A stretch of 64,000 nt of DNA, from the NCBI RefSeq assembly GCF_011386835.1, contig NC_088791.1:31532998-31596997 (forward strand). Reading direction: 5' to 3'. Numbering within the stretch: the first letter of the stretch is position 1; every line of letters begins with the position of its first letter. The notes beneath the pieces are model-generated. The model worked only from the letters and a program-made list of their open reading frames with translations, did no database searches and was not told the DNA's origin. This stretch comes from Chrysemys picta bellii (taxonomy: Eukaryota; Chordata; Testudines; Emydidae). Both the position numbers and the translations under genes were made by a program. Positions 33,755 through 44,650 of this stretch are shown piece by piece.

Positions 33755-33955
33755 GCAGGTAGGCAGAGGTGGTATTGTCTAGTGATCAGAGCAGGAAGCT
33801 AGAAAGTAGAAAACCTGGGTTCTTCTATTGCTTACTGCCACTGATTGGCTGAGTGATCTTGGGCAAGATGTGTAATCATTCTGTGCCACAGCTTCTCATT
33901 GTTTACAGTGGGGATACCAATACTCACCTTTGTAACGTGCTTGGATATCCTTGGA
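33755..33955 (+). repeat. MIR SINE
   Basis: The order of MIR landmarks is clear: CCTGGGTTC, a degenerate CTTACTGCCACTGATTGGCT, GTGATCTTGGGCAAG, then TGTGCCACAGCTTCTC and ACAGTGGGGATACCAATA. It is the sense orientation and heavily diverged, as expected of an ancient SINE. Confidence 0.85.
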
Positions 33956-34169
33956 TTGAAAAGCTCCGCGTGTCAACTTTTTCTGTTGCAAAACATTTTT
34001 CAGCAAAATACAGCACGTGAATCTCTGGAATAGAAATATATGATGCCCAGCTCAATCCCAAAGTCAATTTTGGTGCACTGGGTATTCTATCAGTGTTAAT
34101 AAAGAGGACAAAGGTAGGCCTTCACCTTCTAATGTTGGTGAAAATTGCTATTCTGAGACAGTGAACTAA

Positions 34170-34434
34170 GGTCATGTCTAAAGATGTGATTGTAGCACAG
34201 GGACATATACTCACACTAGCTAACAACAATACTGAAGATATGGCAGCATGGACTGGCGATCAAAGTACATACCCAGGGTCTCCACCAGCTTTGTGCTGGA
34301 GTGGCTAGCCCAGACTGAAGCCCATGCTGCTACATCTTCACTAGTATGGGTTACCTGTGCTAGCTAGATTAAAGCTCGCACAGGTATGCCTACCTGCAAT
34401 ACAATCACATTTTAATTTGCTGTGTAAATGTACC
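34170..34434. mobile_element. MITE related to the Harbinger group
   Basis: GGTCATGTCTAAAGATGTG at the left pairs with the reverse complement of the right end (CACATTTTAATTTGCTGTG then TAAATGTACC). Internal phrases such as CTAGCTAGATTAAA are shared with the MITE at 62799. No exact duplication is visible. Confidence 0.6.
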
Positions 34435-37400
34435 TTTAGTCCTATATAAATGACTAGATCAACTGGATTCATCTCTACTTCCCAATGGGGAAGACAAAAT
34501 GTTACCTATTCCAGAACCTGAAATCTGTTGGGGACATTTCTGTACATTAGAACCCTCTCTCTGATCTGAGTCATCCAACTCGCGCTGTAAAAAGTGCAAA
34601 GATATTCTTTTATTGCTGACATTACCATGCAAATAAGTTAAATGCCAAATTGTTACTTTGCTATCAATTAACTAAAGTTTAAAAATACCCCACATCTTCC
34701 TGCCCCTTATTATATCCTGCCATCGGCAATTTGTACACAATAAGAGGATCCAAAAGAGAATCATGTTGATACTTTCTATTATGTTGAAGTGACTTAACCT
34801 TCAGCTCAGCGGAGAGAAATCTGAAAAGTGCCTTGAGTTTGAATTAACAATATTCATTATCCAGCTCACCTCCATTACTCTCTAACTAAAGATTTAAAGT
34901 AACAGGATGAAACACAGAAGGAAAGTACTGAAAGATTTTATATCTGATTTTTTTTTTATTTAAATGTAGATGGTGCCCCGTCGCTATGAATTTGTTCATC
35001 TAATTAGATAACAACATGAACTGGCTCAGTGGGTTTTGCATATTTTATTTTATTCGATCTCTAAATGTTTCCCCATATACCATAGAGGCAGGCACAGATG
35101 ATGAGAGCTCTGTTTTTAGGAGCATCTTTAAAATGCTCTTCATGTCTTATGCTTACTAGAAAAGCACCTCAGAATTGCAAGAATAGAGGAATGGGGTAAA
35201 AATCAGATTTGCAACATTAAAAACAAAATTATTTGTTCATTTCAAGAGAACAATGGTATGCCATATGAAGGTCTCATAGAATTTAAGAGCAATGAAACCC
35301 ATGAGGTTATGGAGAAATTTAGTAGGGTTCTATAAAGGTTTTTCTAAAAATCTAAAGAATTTAATAGAGAATAAGATCCTACAGAGATTTAACCGCACTG
35401 AGAAATTCTCCAGAATGCTTAAAAACAAACCTATAGAAAACCTGTCACTCTCTATTAAGTCATCTAGGACTTTTCCATAAGGGTCAATGGGCTTAACAGT
35501 GATCCCACTTACGTTAGTGTAACTCAGGACTAACTGAACTGACATCAACCAGTAACAGTGGAATAAAACTTAAAAGGGCTTCATGCAAAGTCCATTTAAG
35601 TCAGTGGGAGTGTTTCCATTGACTCGATAGGCTTTGGATCTGGCCTTCTGGGAATTCAGAAGCAGACCCATTATTTTAATCTTTGGAATTTGACTTTAAT
35701 CTTGGCATTAGCGCTGCCAAAAAAGATCTGTTGTGGTTGCAAAGTTTTGCAATTCTTATTAATTACAATATCAGAGTTACATGCCAATTTAACAGCTATC
35801 CTGTTCTGGTTTGTCAGGGTGTTAGTGCTAGCGCCCCTAAAGATAAGTGTGCACTGAATGAAGATGATACTAAAAAGAGTACGGGTTTCTCCTCTCTGGT
35901 GGAGTCAAAATAAATCCAAATGCTGTTTGACCTGGTCACAGATGACTAGAATTCAAGAATATGTGCTGCCTCTGCTTTACCCCTCAATAGATACTTACCC
36001 TATGAGGTTTGAATAGTTCAGGTTAGGCAGAATTTTATCAGTCCCTGAAATATGCAATACCTGATCTGCCCTGAAACCAAGAAAGCTGCAATAGGTCTGA
36101 TCTTACTGTGTTCATTTATTTAAAGGTATTTGTCAAACACTCAAGAAGACAGACAGGCAAATGGACAGACTTTAGGAGAAGGGAAACGCAATTAATGTTC
36201 AAGTAGCACAGCAGTAAGGGGGTCTTTAAGAGTGACATTTCTTTGCTGATAACTCAAAATCTCTATCTATCTTGTCTCCTTGCATCCAGTCCTGCATTTC
36301 AATCTGCCTCTCTCATGAGATACAACTTGATTGTGATCTATACCACATGGGGAGAAAATATCATGTAGCAGAGAGCTCTCTACTTTAGCAGACAAAGATA
36401 TAATAGCCAATGGGTTGAAATTGAAGCTAGATGATTCAAGCTAGAAATAAGGCAACCATTTTCAACAGTGAACCAAGTTAGCTGTTAATACACCTTGGCA
36501 AGAACGTGGTGCATTCTTCATCACTTGAAATTGTTCAACCACAATTTGAAGTCTTTTTAAGAATTATGCTCTAGATTCAACCACAAGTTTCCTGCTGCTT
36601 CTTTCTTCTTAAGCTTTCCAAGATCTGCCCTTTTCTTTCCAGCCCCACAGCCAAACTTCTCATTCATGCCACCTCAACAACTGCAACATCCTCCTCCCTG
36701 GCTTTAAAAGCACAAACTTGCCCTTCTGCACACAGCCTGGTGCAGTCAGCCCAGAGGAGTTCACCTTTTAGCTGCTGTTAGACATCTTTCTTTCCTATTT
36801 TTTAATAATGACTGTTTGGGATGAAATAATCTCACAAACCTTCCTAAAAATCCTAAAACGAGCTTTAGGGATCAGCATTCTGGCTTCAATATTTCACACT
36901 GGGAGATATACTGGTCCAGTTCCTAGATTTCACAGGGATTGCACCATCCAGATTTTTTGTGGGCAGATGTGGACTCAGAGAAGCACATTTTAAAAGCAGA
37001 CCAACAATAGAACAGGGAAAAATTTCCATGTCACATTGCAGGGAACATGCAACAAGCTCTGAAATTCAGGAAGCTTAACCATTGTATCCCTTTTTACCCC
37101 CTACCTACCACTTCTAAAATACAGCTGTCATCTACATGATACCAGTATATTATAAAAAACTTACAGTAGACAATTCAAGTAGTTTGTATCATTTGGACCA
37201 TATTTCCTCATAAAAGTATTGAGAAGAGACTGAAGGGTTTGACCCATAAATTAATGTATTCCAAAGCATACTTAAAAATAAGTGATACCACACAAAAGAT
37301 TAATTTCAGCGTATGCAATATGTAATAGAATATACCCCGCCCCCTTTATGGACTGATTTTCAGCCAGGCTTTTGCCTGACGTCAGATTTTTTTTGCCTGA

Positions 37401-38498
37401 CGTCAGCCGTTTTGCACTCAGATTATTAATGGCATAAATAATTGCATCTATAAATCAGATAGTGAGATGTATTACCGGTTATCCCCACAGTTCACTGGGG
37501 ATGCAGAACTACATGTGCAATTATTTGCATACTTAACATAAAAAAACTAAAGCCATTAAGCAATTTGTAAATGCAGGAAGACCCTGTGGAAATAAATTAT
37601 TGCTAAAGATCAGGGAAGAGAACATAGCCTTATCTGTATATCTGGTTGATACTATTCCAAGGTTTTATTATTTTTAAATGTTAAAAGTATATAATTCTCA
37701 AAAACTATTAGAAATTTATCTGCTTTTAACTTTAACAAAAATTACTGTGCCATTTAGTCATTAAGATAATGAAATGCACTACATACAAATAAATTATTTC
37801 TCCAGTGAATCACGCCCTATCATGCAACTCACAAAAAACTATTAACAGAACAAATGAAATCTTTCATCTCACATTCCAATCATTTTCATGTACAGCACAT
37901 AATCACGAGTATCACTTTCTCATGCATTTCTAGGCAGAGTTACAGATTCATTATTGTTGCTGGCATTTGCTGTCCTTTTATCCATTTCCTCTACATTATT
38001 AATATCAAACAAGAAGCCTGTGATAGACTGTTGATCCTCAACCTCATTTTGATTAATTTCTTTTTCCCATGGATCAGTCTGCTTTTCTACAACTTCAGCC
38101 CTGGCTTCTTTCTATTTAATGAAATATTTTCATTACTAAAGTCATCTTTCAAGTCACGTTGTGATGGTCTTTTTTTCTGGCATCTTGTTGTCTCCTCTCT
38201 ATGCCTCTAATTATCTCCTGGAATAGATATGTCTGATGTATGGTATTTGATTGCTTGTCACCTAAATAATTAAAACATTTTTTATATTTTGGAGGGGAGG
38301 GGAGAGGTAAATGGGATCAATTTATAGTAGTGAATATTTATCTTTAAAATTTGTAAGCCTTACTTGTCAAGCTAGAGTCTGATACCGCTTCCCACTGAAG
38401 TATAACAGGAATTTTTGTCATTGATGTCAATCCCCACAGCACCATGTGTGTGATACTACAAGGTCTTGTAGAATACTTTGCTAAGCTTTGTGTGGTTT
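34435..38498. other. Longest stretch without obvious repeats
   Basis: About 4 kb of AT-rich sequence with no recognisable transposon and no reading frame I can defend. It could be intronic or regulatory host DNA. A paired CRE lies at 37377-37405, with a GC box (CCCCGCCCCC) just upstream at about 37335. Confidence 0.4.
37371..37410. promoter_or_regulatory. Two palindromic CRE sites, 21 bp apart
   Basis: The full 8-bp CREB/ATF site TGACGTCA occurs at 37377-37384 and at 37398-37405, within a 21-bp tandem duplication of TTTGCCTGACGTCAG. The spacing places both sites on the same face of the helix. CCCCGCCCCC lies about 40 bp upstream. Binding is inferred; no promoter or gene start is identified here. 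Confidence 0.5.
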
Positions 38499-38506
38499 CT
38501 GTAGAA

Positions 38507-39181
38507 CAGTGGTCCTCAAACTTTTTTTTTGGTGGACCACTTGAAAATTGCTGTCTCAGTGGACCACTTAATGATCTTTCCAAATGTTGTTTGTACCGTT
38601 AGCTAACTATTGTAAAGCGCTTTGAATAAATGCACTATTTAAAAAACTTAATAAATGTTTTTGTTCTACAAATAAAAGCACACTACTCATATTTTAATAT
38701 CACTAGTCTTACCTTTCTAATGCGATGGATGTGCCCTCTCTCCCCTGCCACAGCAGACTCCAAGCCGGAGCTGGGAAGGAGTGGGGTCTCTCCCCCACCA
38801 CAGCAACCACAGAGCTGAGGCTGGGAAGGAGTTGGGGGGGGGTCTCTCCCTGGCAGCCACAGCCCTGGAGCTGGGGAAAGTCACCTGTTTCTCTGGCCGC
38901 CACAGCCCTGCATGTCCCAAATTCACCCCACCCCCTCTTCTTACCCCAGTGCCCCCTCCCACCTACTCTCTATTCCGCCCCCCCAGGCCACCACTTCACC
39001 TTACATGTGCGTCTTCTCCAGGGTCCAAGCACCTAATTAGTGGAGCCACGCCTGCACGGCTCCAGTAATTAGGTGGACGGACCTTCATTCTCTCATGTCG
39101 GTCGCCCATGTGCGCACCTTACAGGGAACTATCCATGAACCACCTGAATGGAGCTTGCGGACCATAGTTTGAGAACCTCTG
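38507..39181. mobile_element. Non-autonomous hAT (CAGTGGTTCTCAAAC family)
   Basis: The left end is CAGTGGTCCTCAAACTTT and the right end is ATAGTTTGAGAACCTCTG. CTGTAGAA is exactly duplicated at 38499-38506 and 39182-39189. The 675-bp interior repeats GGACCACTT and holds GC-rich, non-coding sequence with CTGGGAAGGAGT duplicates. Confidence 0.93.
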
Positions 39182-39189
39182 CTGTAGAA

Positions 39190-40664
39190 CAACAGGACCC
39201 TGTAAAGGGATGGCCACTCACTGCTAGTGCACCTCCTTGTGTCTATATCAGAGAATGCATCTCTTGCTGTCAGGTCCCACTTGTTGCTTCCTCTGTAACA
39301 GCCTCTCTTCTGTTAACTTGGCCCTCAATCCAGGTCAGCATTTAGTCCACCCCTTCCAGTGTTACAAGGAACAACAGAACCACTGTCCTAATGCTTCTCC
39401 AGACAGTGTTCAACCCCAGCTTGGGGCTCTGTGCCATTATACCAGTGGCTGGCAGGGGAACCTGGGCTCACCCACTACCTCAGTTTCCAGCCCATGGACC
39501 CTACAACCAGCAATCCAGGTCTGCTCAGTCCTCATCCCTATTGCTGTTTCCCTGCGCTCCTTGCTGCCCATCCTCTGCATCTTATCTTACCTGTTTCTGG
39601 ATTTACTATGGGAGCCTACTCTACTCTCCATGGTTACTTCCCCTCCTAGCCTCTGTCGAGACTCCTTACTCCAGGGCAGGATCCCAGTGCTTTCTGTGGG
39701 CTTCCTTCTTGATCCTGATGACCTCCTGCTGGGAGTGACTCTATACTCCTTCCCCTGCAGCCCCCTTCTGCTTTTTTAGCCCATTGGCTTTATAGTTCTG
39801 GCCCAGCCCTTTCCCAGCTGGGCTTCACTCATAGTTAGCCTTGGCCCTCCCTCTCTCAGGTGATGCCAGGTAACTTAACTCCATCAGGACTAGTGTAAAG
39901 CAAAGGCTTTACGTGTACACCCCATCACAGACCTCAATAGCTTCCATCCTATGCTATTTATGTTCTTATACTGCACTCATCACCCCGTATGTGACCCCCT
40001 GAAATACGGGGAAGACAAGACAACAAGAATGGCCATCCAGGGTCAGACTGTTACCATAGTTTTGGGTTCAAATAACCCAGGGTAACTAGTCTAGGTGTTG
40101 TTGTTAGGGGAGCCATTGGCAGCGCAGCAGAATGCTTAGGCCACTGCTAGTATTGGAATAGCAATTATCACACTTATTGCCACAAGCAGGTAAGCTAGTA
40201 GGCCTTCGTACCAGCCTTAGCATAACTAAGACAAAGCTGAGAGGGAGGGGGCAGCGATCACAAGGAGTGAGCCTGACTGTGCGTCCTCCCTGATATGCTG
40301 GGGTAAGCGTGTGTGAAAAACAGGAAATCTATCTCTATATGACTTCTGGTGTGTGTACCTATGAGACTCCATAGAAGTGCTTGCTTAATGGTTTTTCTTT
40401 GATTGACATGTTGATGTAATTGCAGCAGTTACTAACATAAAAGGGGTAGACAGAGCTGAGAATTTGGATTTGACCTTCTGGACATTTCTTGGAATCCCCA
40501 GCAATTGGCAGATAGCTGGCCAGTTGAACCTGGTTTTTAGACCATTCGAAACCCCTACAGACCATAGGTAACTATTGTTTGGGTGCTCTGTAACCCATTG
40601 TGTTGGACTGTGCTCAAGATTAAATAAAGCAGAGACTTTGAGTAAAGGCATTCTTGTGAGAGTA
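39190..40664. other. No gene recognised
   Basis: A few reading frames above 100 codons exist at 39237-39779, but they are low-complexity Leu/Ser/Pro sequence with no recognisable domain. AATGGCCATCCAGGGTCAGAC near 40029 (given here as a location) resembles the 3' terminus of the CR1-type LINE at 41437. Confidence 0.35.
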
Positions 40665-40920
40665 GTGGAGACTAAGTAAAGGCTTTAAGTGAAAGCACTT
40701 GACTTTGTGTGATTTATGCCGACCATCTAGCAGATGGATGTGCTGCATCTCCATTGATTTATTTTCTGACACTGCCTCGCAGAGAGTAAAGTTACCAAGA
40801 CCTTTGAGTTTAGGGAATCCAGGGTAACAGTGTCAGGACATAAATCAATGGAGGCACAGTTCCTCCATCTGATAAATGATTGGCACACACGAGTGCTTTT
40901 ACTTAAAAATCTTTGCTTTC
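40665..40920. repeat. Inverted repeat, about 100-bp arms
   Basis: The left arm (about 40665-40774) contains TTTAAGTGAAAGCACTT, GCAGATGGATG, CTCCATTGATTTAT and CTGACACTG. The right arm (40828-40920) carries their reverse complements: CAGTGTCAG, ATAAATCAATGGAG, CATCTGATAA and AAAAGCACT-type sequence. The arms are diverged and separated by 53 bp. It may be two head-to-head copies of an LTR or MITE; I cannot classify it. Confidence 0.7.
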
Positions 40921-41436
40921 ATTGAGTCCAAAGCACACATCTAAAATAGCAATAGTGTAGAGCATCCCAGGTACAGTTACTCAAAGTTTGAGATGGTGTC
41001 TACTGGTCAGCAGCCCAGTTCCAGTGGCTAGCCTTCTTCCTAGCCATTGGAGAGTTGGAAGTCCATCTCTTAGCTTATTGAAAACCTCTCACAAACTGCA
41101 CATGCTTAACTAATCTATTATAGGTTGCTCAAAAGAAAGCACATCACTCATAGTAACCCCAATGGCATAACAATTTCCCTAGCAACAGCAAAGAACTTAT
41201 AGTTTCTACTTATCATCAAAGCAATTCCCAGCAAGAAACTTACAGACATCCTGATACAAGGTCATTTATCCACACTCCCTTTCATTCTCATGAATCTGTC
41301 ACTTTATCCTTGTCAGCACCACTGAAGTTGTGCAGCTGTTTTGCCTGCCTAAGCAAAGGCCAAATTAGTCCTGACTACATGCTATTTGCTTCCAGTTTAT
41401 GGTGGGTAAGTACACAAAATGGCTGCAGTTATGTCA

Positions 41437-43870
41437 AGTCCAGTTCTCATAACAAGACCAGTGGTCCATCTAGCTGAATATATGGTCTTGTGACAGTGGC
41501 CAGTGCCAGACGCTTCACAGGGAAGCAACAGCGGGGCAATTGAGTGAAACATCAACTGTCGTCCACTCCCAGCTTCTGGCATTTGAAGGTTTAGGGATAT
41601 CCAGAACATGGGATGGCATCCCTGACTATCTTGGTTAATAGCCATTGCTGGACCTATCCTGCATGAACTTAACTAATTCTTTTTTGAACCCATTTATACT
41701 TTTGGCCTCCACAGCATCCACTGGCAATGAGTTCCATAGGTTGGCTGTGCATTGTTTGAAATAGTACTTCCTTTTGTTTATTTTGAACCTGTTACCTATT
41801 AATTTCATTAGGTGACCTTTAGTTATTGTGTTACTTAAAGGTGTAAACAACACTTCCCTATTTCCTTTCTCCACACTATTCATGATTTTATAGACCTCTA
41901 TCATATTCCCCCTTAGTTTAAAAAAAACTGGGACTTTTCAGCTTAGAAAAGAGAAAACTATCTCCTCATATAGAAGCTGTTCCATACCCCTAATCATTTT
42001 TGTTGCTTGTCTCTGTATGTTTTCCAATATATATATTTTTTGAGATGGGTACTCAGAACTGCATGCAGTATACAAAGGGTCAGTGTACCATGGATTTACA
42101 TAGCAGCATGATGATATTGTCTGTTTTAGTATCTATCCTTTCCTAATGATTCCTAACATTCTGTTCCTTTTTTGCTCGTCACTGCATAGTGAGTTGATGT
42201 TTTCAGAGAACTATCCAGGATGACTTTAAGATCTGGTAAGAGCTACTGTAGACCTGATCATTTTGTATGTATGGTTGGGAGTATGTTTTCCAATCTTCAT
42301 TATTTTGCACTTAACAATGAATTTCATCTGCCAGTTTGCTGCCCTGTCACCCACTTAAGGGAGATCCCTTTGTAACTCTTCACAATCAGCTTTGTACTTA
42401 ACAATCTTGAGTAATGTTGTATCGCCTGCAAATTTTGCATCTTTTGCAAATTTTGCCACCTCACTGGTCATCCCCTTTTCCAGATCATTTATGATTATAT
42501 TGAACAGCACTGTATCCAGTATACATTGTTGGGAGACCCTGCTATTTAACTCTCCACTGTAAAAACTGGCCATTTACTCCTACCCTTTGTTTCCTATCTT
42601 TTAACCAAGTACTGATCCATGAGATGACCCTCCCTTTTATCCCATGACTGGTTGTTTTTAAGCAAAATAAGGAGGAGTCCGGTGGCACCTTAAAGACTAA
42701 GATTTATTTGGGCATAAGCTTTCATGGGTAAAAAAAACCTCACTTCTTCAGAGGTTTTTTACCCACGAAAGCTTAAGCCCAAATAAATCTTAGTCTTTAA
42801 AGTGCCACCGGACTCCTTGTTATTTTTGTAGATACAGACTAACACAGCTACCCCCGGATACACTATATCAAGTACTTGGACTTTCAGAAAGCCTTTGTCA
42901 AAGTCACTCACCAAAGTCTCTTAAGCAAAATATCAACTGGATTACCCCTGTCCACATGTTTGCTGATACCTATCAATTTTTTTTTAAGGGTAAGACATGA
43001 TTTCCCTTTACAAAAGCTGTGTTGACACTTCCCCAAAATATCATGCTTATTTGTGTGTCTTATAATTCTGTCTTTAGTATAGTATCAACAAATTTCCCTC
43101 AGACTGAAATTAGGCTTACTAGCCTGTGATTACCTCTGGGATCCTTTTGTAAAAATCAGCATTACATTGCCAGACTGGAGGATAGCTAATGTAATGCTGA
43201 TTTAAGAAATAGGTTCTATACCATAGTTAGTAGTTCTGCAATTTCATACCTAGAGTCCTTCAGATGATCATCATCATAATATGACCTGGGCCTGGTGATT
43301 TATTACTGTCTAATTTATCAATTTGTTCCAAAAAAACTTATCTACTGACACCAGTTTGGGACAGTTCCCCAGATTTATCACCTAAAAGGAATGGCTTGAG
43401 TGTGGAGATCTCCCCCATACCCTCTGAAGTGAAGGCTGAGGCAAAGAATTCATTTAGCTTCTCTGCAATGGCCTTGTCTTCCTTGAGTGCTCTTCATTCC
43501 CCCTCCCACATTTGGCAGGCTTCCTGCTTCTGATGTACTTAGAATTTGAAGAGCAACTAGCTAAGGACACAAAAAATCAAACAAACAAAAAATCCTTGGT
43601 CTGCTTTATTGTAATTTTACACTTGTCAGTAGGATTTGACTTCCAATACTTAAAGGATCCTCCCCCCACCCGCCAACTGCCTCTTTTATTCTGCTGTTTA
43701 GCCATGGTGTCATTTTTGTTTGTTTTTGCTTTTGTTGTTTTGGTTTTATCTGTTTTTGATTTGGAGTATACATTTAGGGCGAGACTCTAGTTTCTATTTT
43801 GGTGTTTTTAAATAAACCCCAGGGAGTTTACAGTCATTTTATCCTTGTGATGGTTCCTTTTAATTTCCAA
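41437..43870 (-). pseudogene. CR1-type LINE ORF2 and 3' UTR, rearranged
   Basis: On the minus strand the LINE runs 5' to 3' from about 43870 to 41437. The C-terminal part of ORF2 (41635-41904) reads [15 protein letters not shown] and then [19 protein letters not shown] sequence, the CR1 ORF2 end. The reverse-transcriptase core (42355-42573) has SRVSQQCILDTVLFNIIIND and a worn FADDTK box (FAKDAKFAGDT). The 3' UTR continues to a terminus like the GGTCAGACC ends of this family. Stops occur throughout. Two internal segments are flipped: one at 42669-42943, with a PLE hairpin, and one at 43169-43187. Confidence 0.88.
42669..42855. repeat. PLE family-1 tails in snap-back arrangement
   Basis: A left arm (42672-42747), a minus-strand tail, reads GGAGTCCGGTGGCACC to GGGCATAAGCTTTCATGG. 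It is followed within about a dozen bases by a right arm (about 42752-42825), a plus-strand tail, with TTACCCACGAAAGCTTAAGC to GTGCCACCGGACTCC. The arms are near-perfect reverse complements around CACTTCTTCAG. The right arm continues into ATACAGACTAACACAGC. Confidence 0.9.
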
Positions 43871-43877
43871 GAAACAA

Positions 43878-44650
43878 GGGTGGTGGTGAGATAATCTCTT
43901 TTATTGGACCAACCCCTGTTGTTGAAAGAGAAAAGCTTGTGAGCTACGCAGAGCTCTTCTTCAGGTCTGGGAAAGGTACTTAGAGTGTCACTGCTAACTT
44001 CTTATCTGTTCCACGCTGCATTTAACCCATGTTGCAAGAGATCATTCAAGATTAAGTGGGCAGCTAACACCTCTACAACAATCTGTAACCCCCTAACCTT
44101 CCTTTGTCCAAGACTGTAATCAGCCATAAATCTTAATATTAAGACCGAGATTTGGGGTGTTTAGCAGTTATGAATTTATATTTCAAGGCTTGTCTTTTGA
44201 AGATGTTCTGCAGGTTCCCTTTGAGGATGAGGACCGAGAGGTCAGATATGGAGTGGTCACTTTGTGAAAAGTGTTTGCCCGTGGGTGATATGGTGGTTTT
44301 ATTGTATTGTTTTTCTGTGCAAGTTCATTAGCGAGTGTAGAGATTGTCTTGTGTCACTCACATAATCATTATTGGGACATTTAATGCACTGGATGAGGTA
44401 CATCACATGTTGTGATAGGCCTGTGTAGGACCCATGGATCTTGAAAGGTTTGTTGTAGGGGCTATTGATCATTATAGCAGTTGAGATACATCTGCAGGTT
44501 TTGCATCTTTTGTTCTAGCAGAGTCTGGTGCTGCTTTGAGCTGGTTTGTGAAGTCTGTGGGGAGCTTGCTTCTGATGATGAGCTTGGTGGGATTGTTTAA
44601 AGGCCAGAAGAGGTGCACTTTTATGCACTGAATGAAGAAGGGGTGCTAGG
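43878..44650 (-). pseudogene. PLE family-2 3' part
   Basis: On the minus strand the GIY-YIG domain is decayed but readable: SARTKDAKPADVS, then GKHFSQSDHSISDLSVLILK (about 44230-44290), then RQALKYKFIT. The tail follows, with CAGAGCTC around a TCTTCAG core at 43958-43964 and ending GGTGGTGAGATAATCTC on the + strand. The reverse transcriptase is absent or beyond recognition. Confidence 0.8.

Noticed and set aside
37854..38210. 118-codon hydrophobic frame
   Set aside because: AT-rich DNA produces Phe/Ile/Leu-rich frames by chance; there is no start or exon context.
39237..39779. 180-codon plus-strand frame
   Set aside because: It has hydrophobic low-complexity content with no signal peptide pattern, domain or splice context. 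I could not support a gene.
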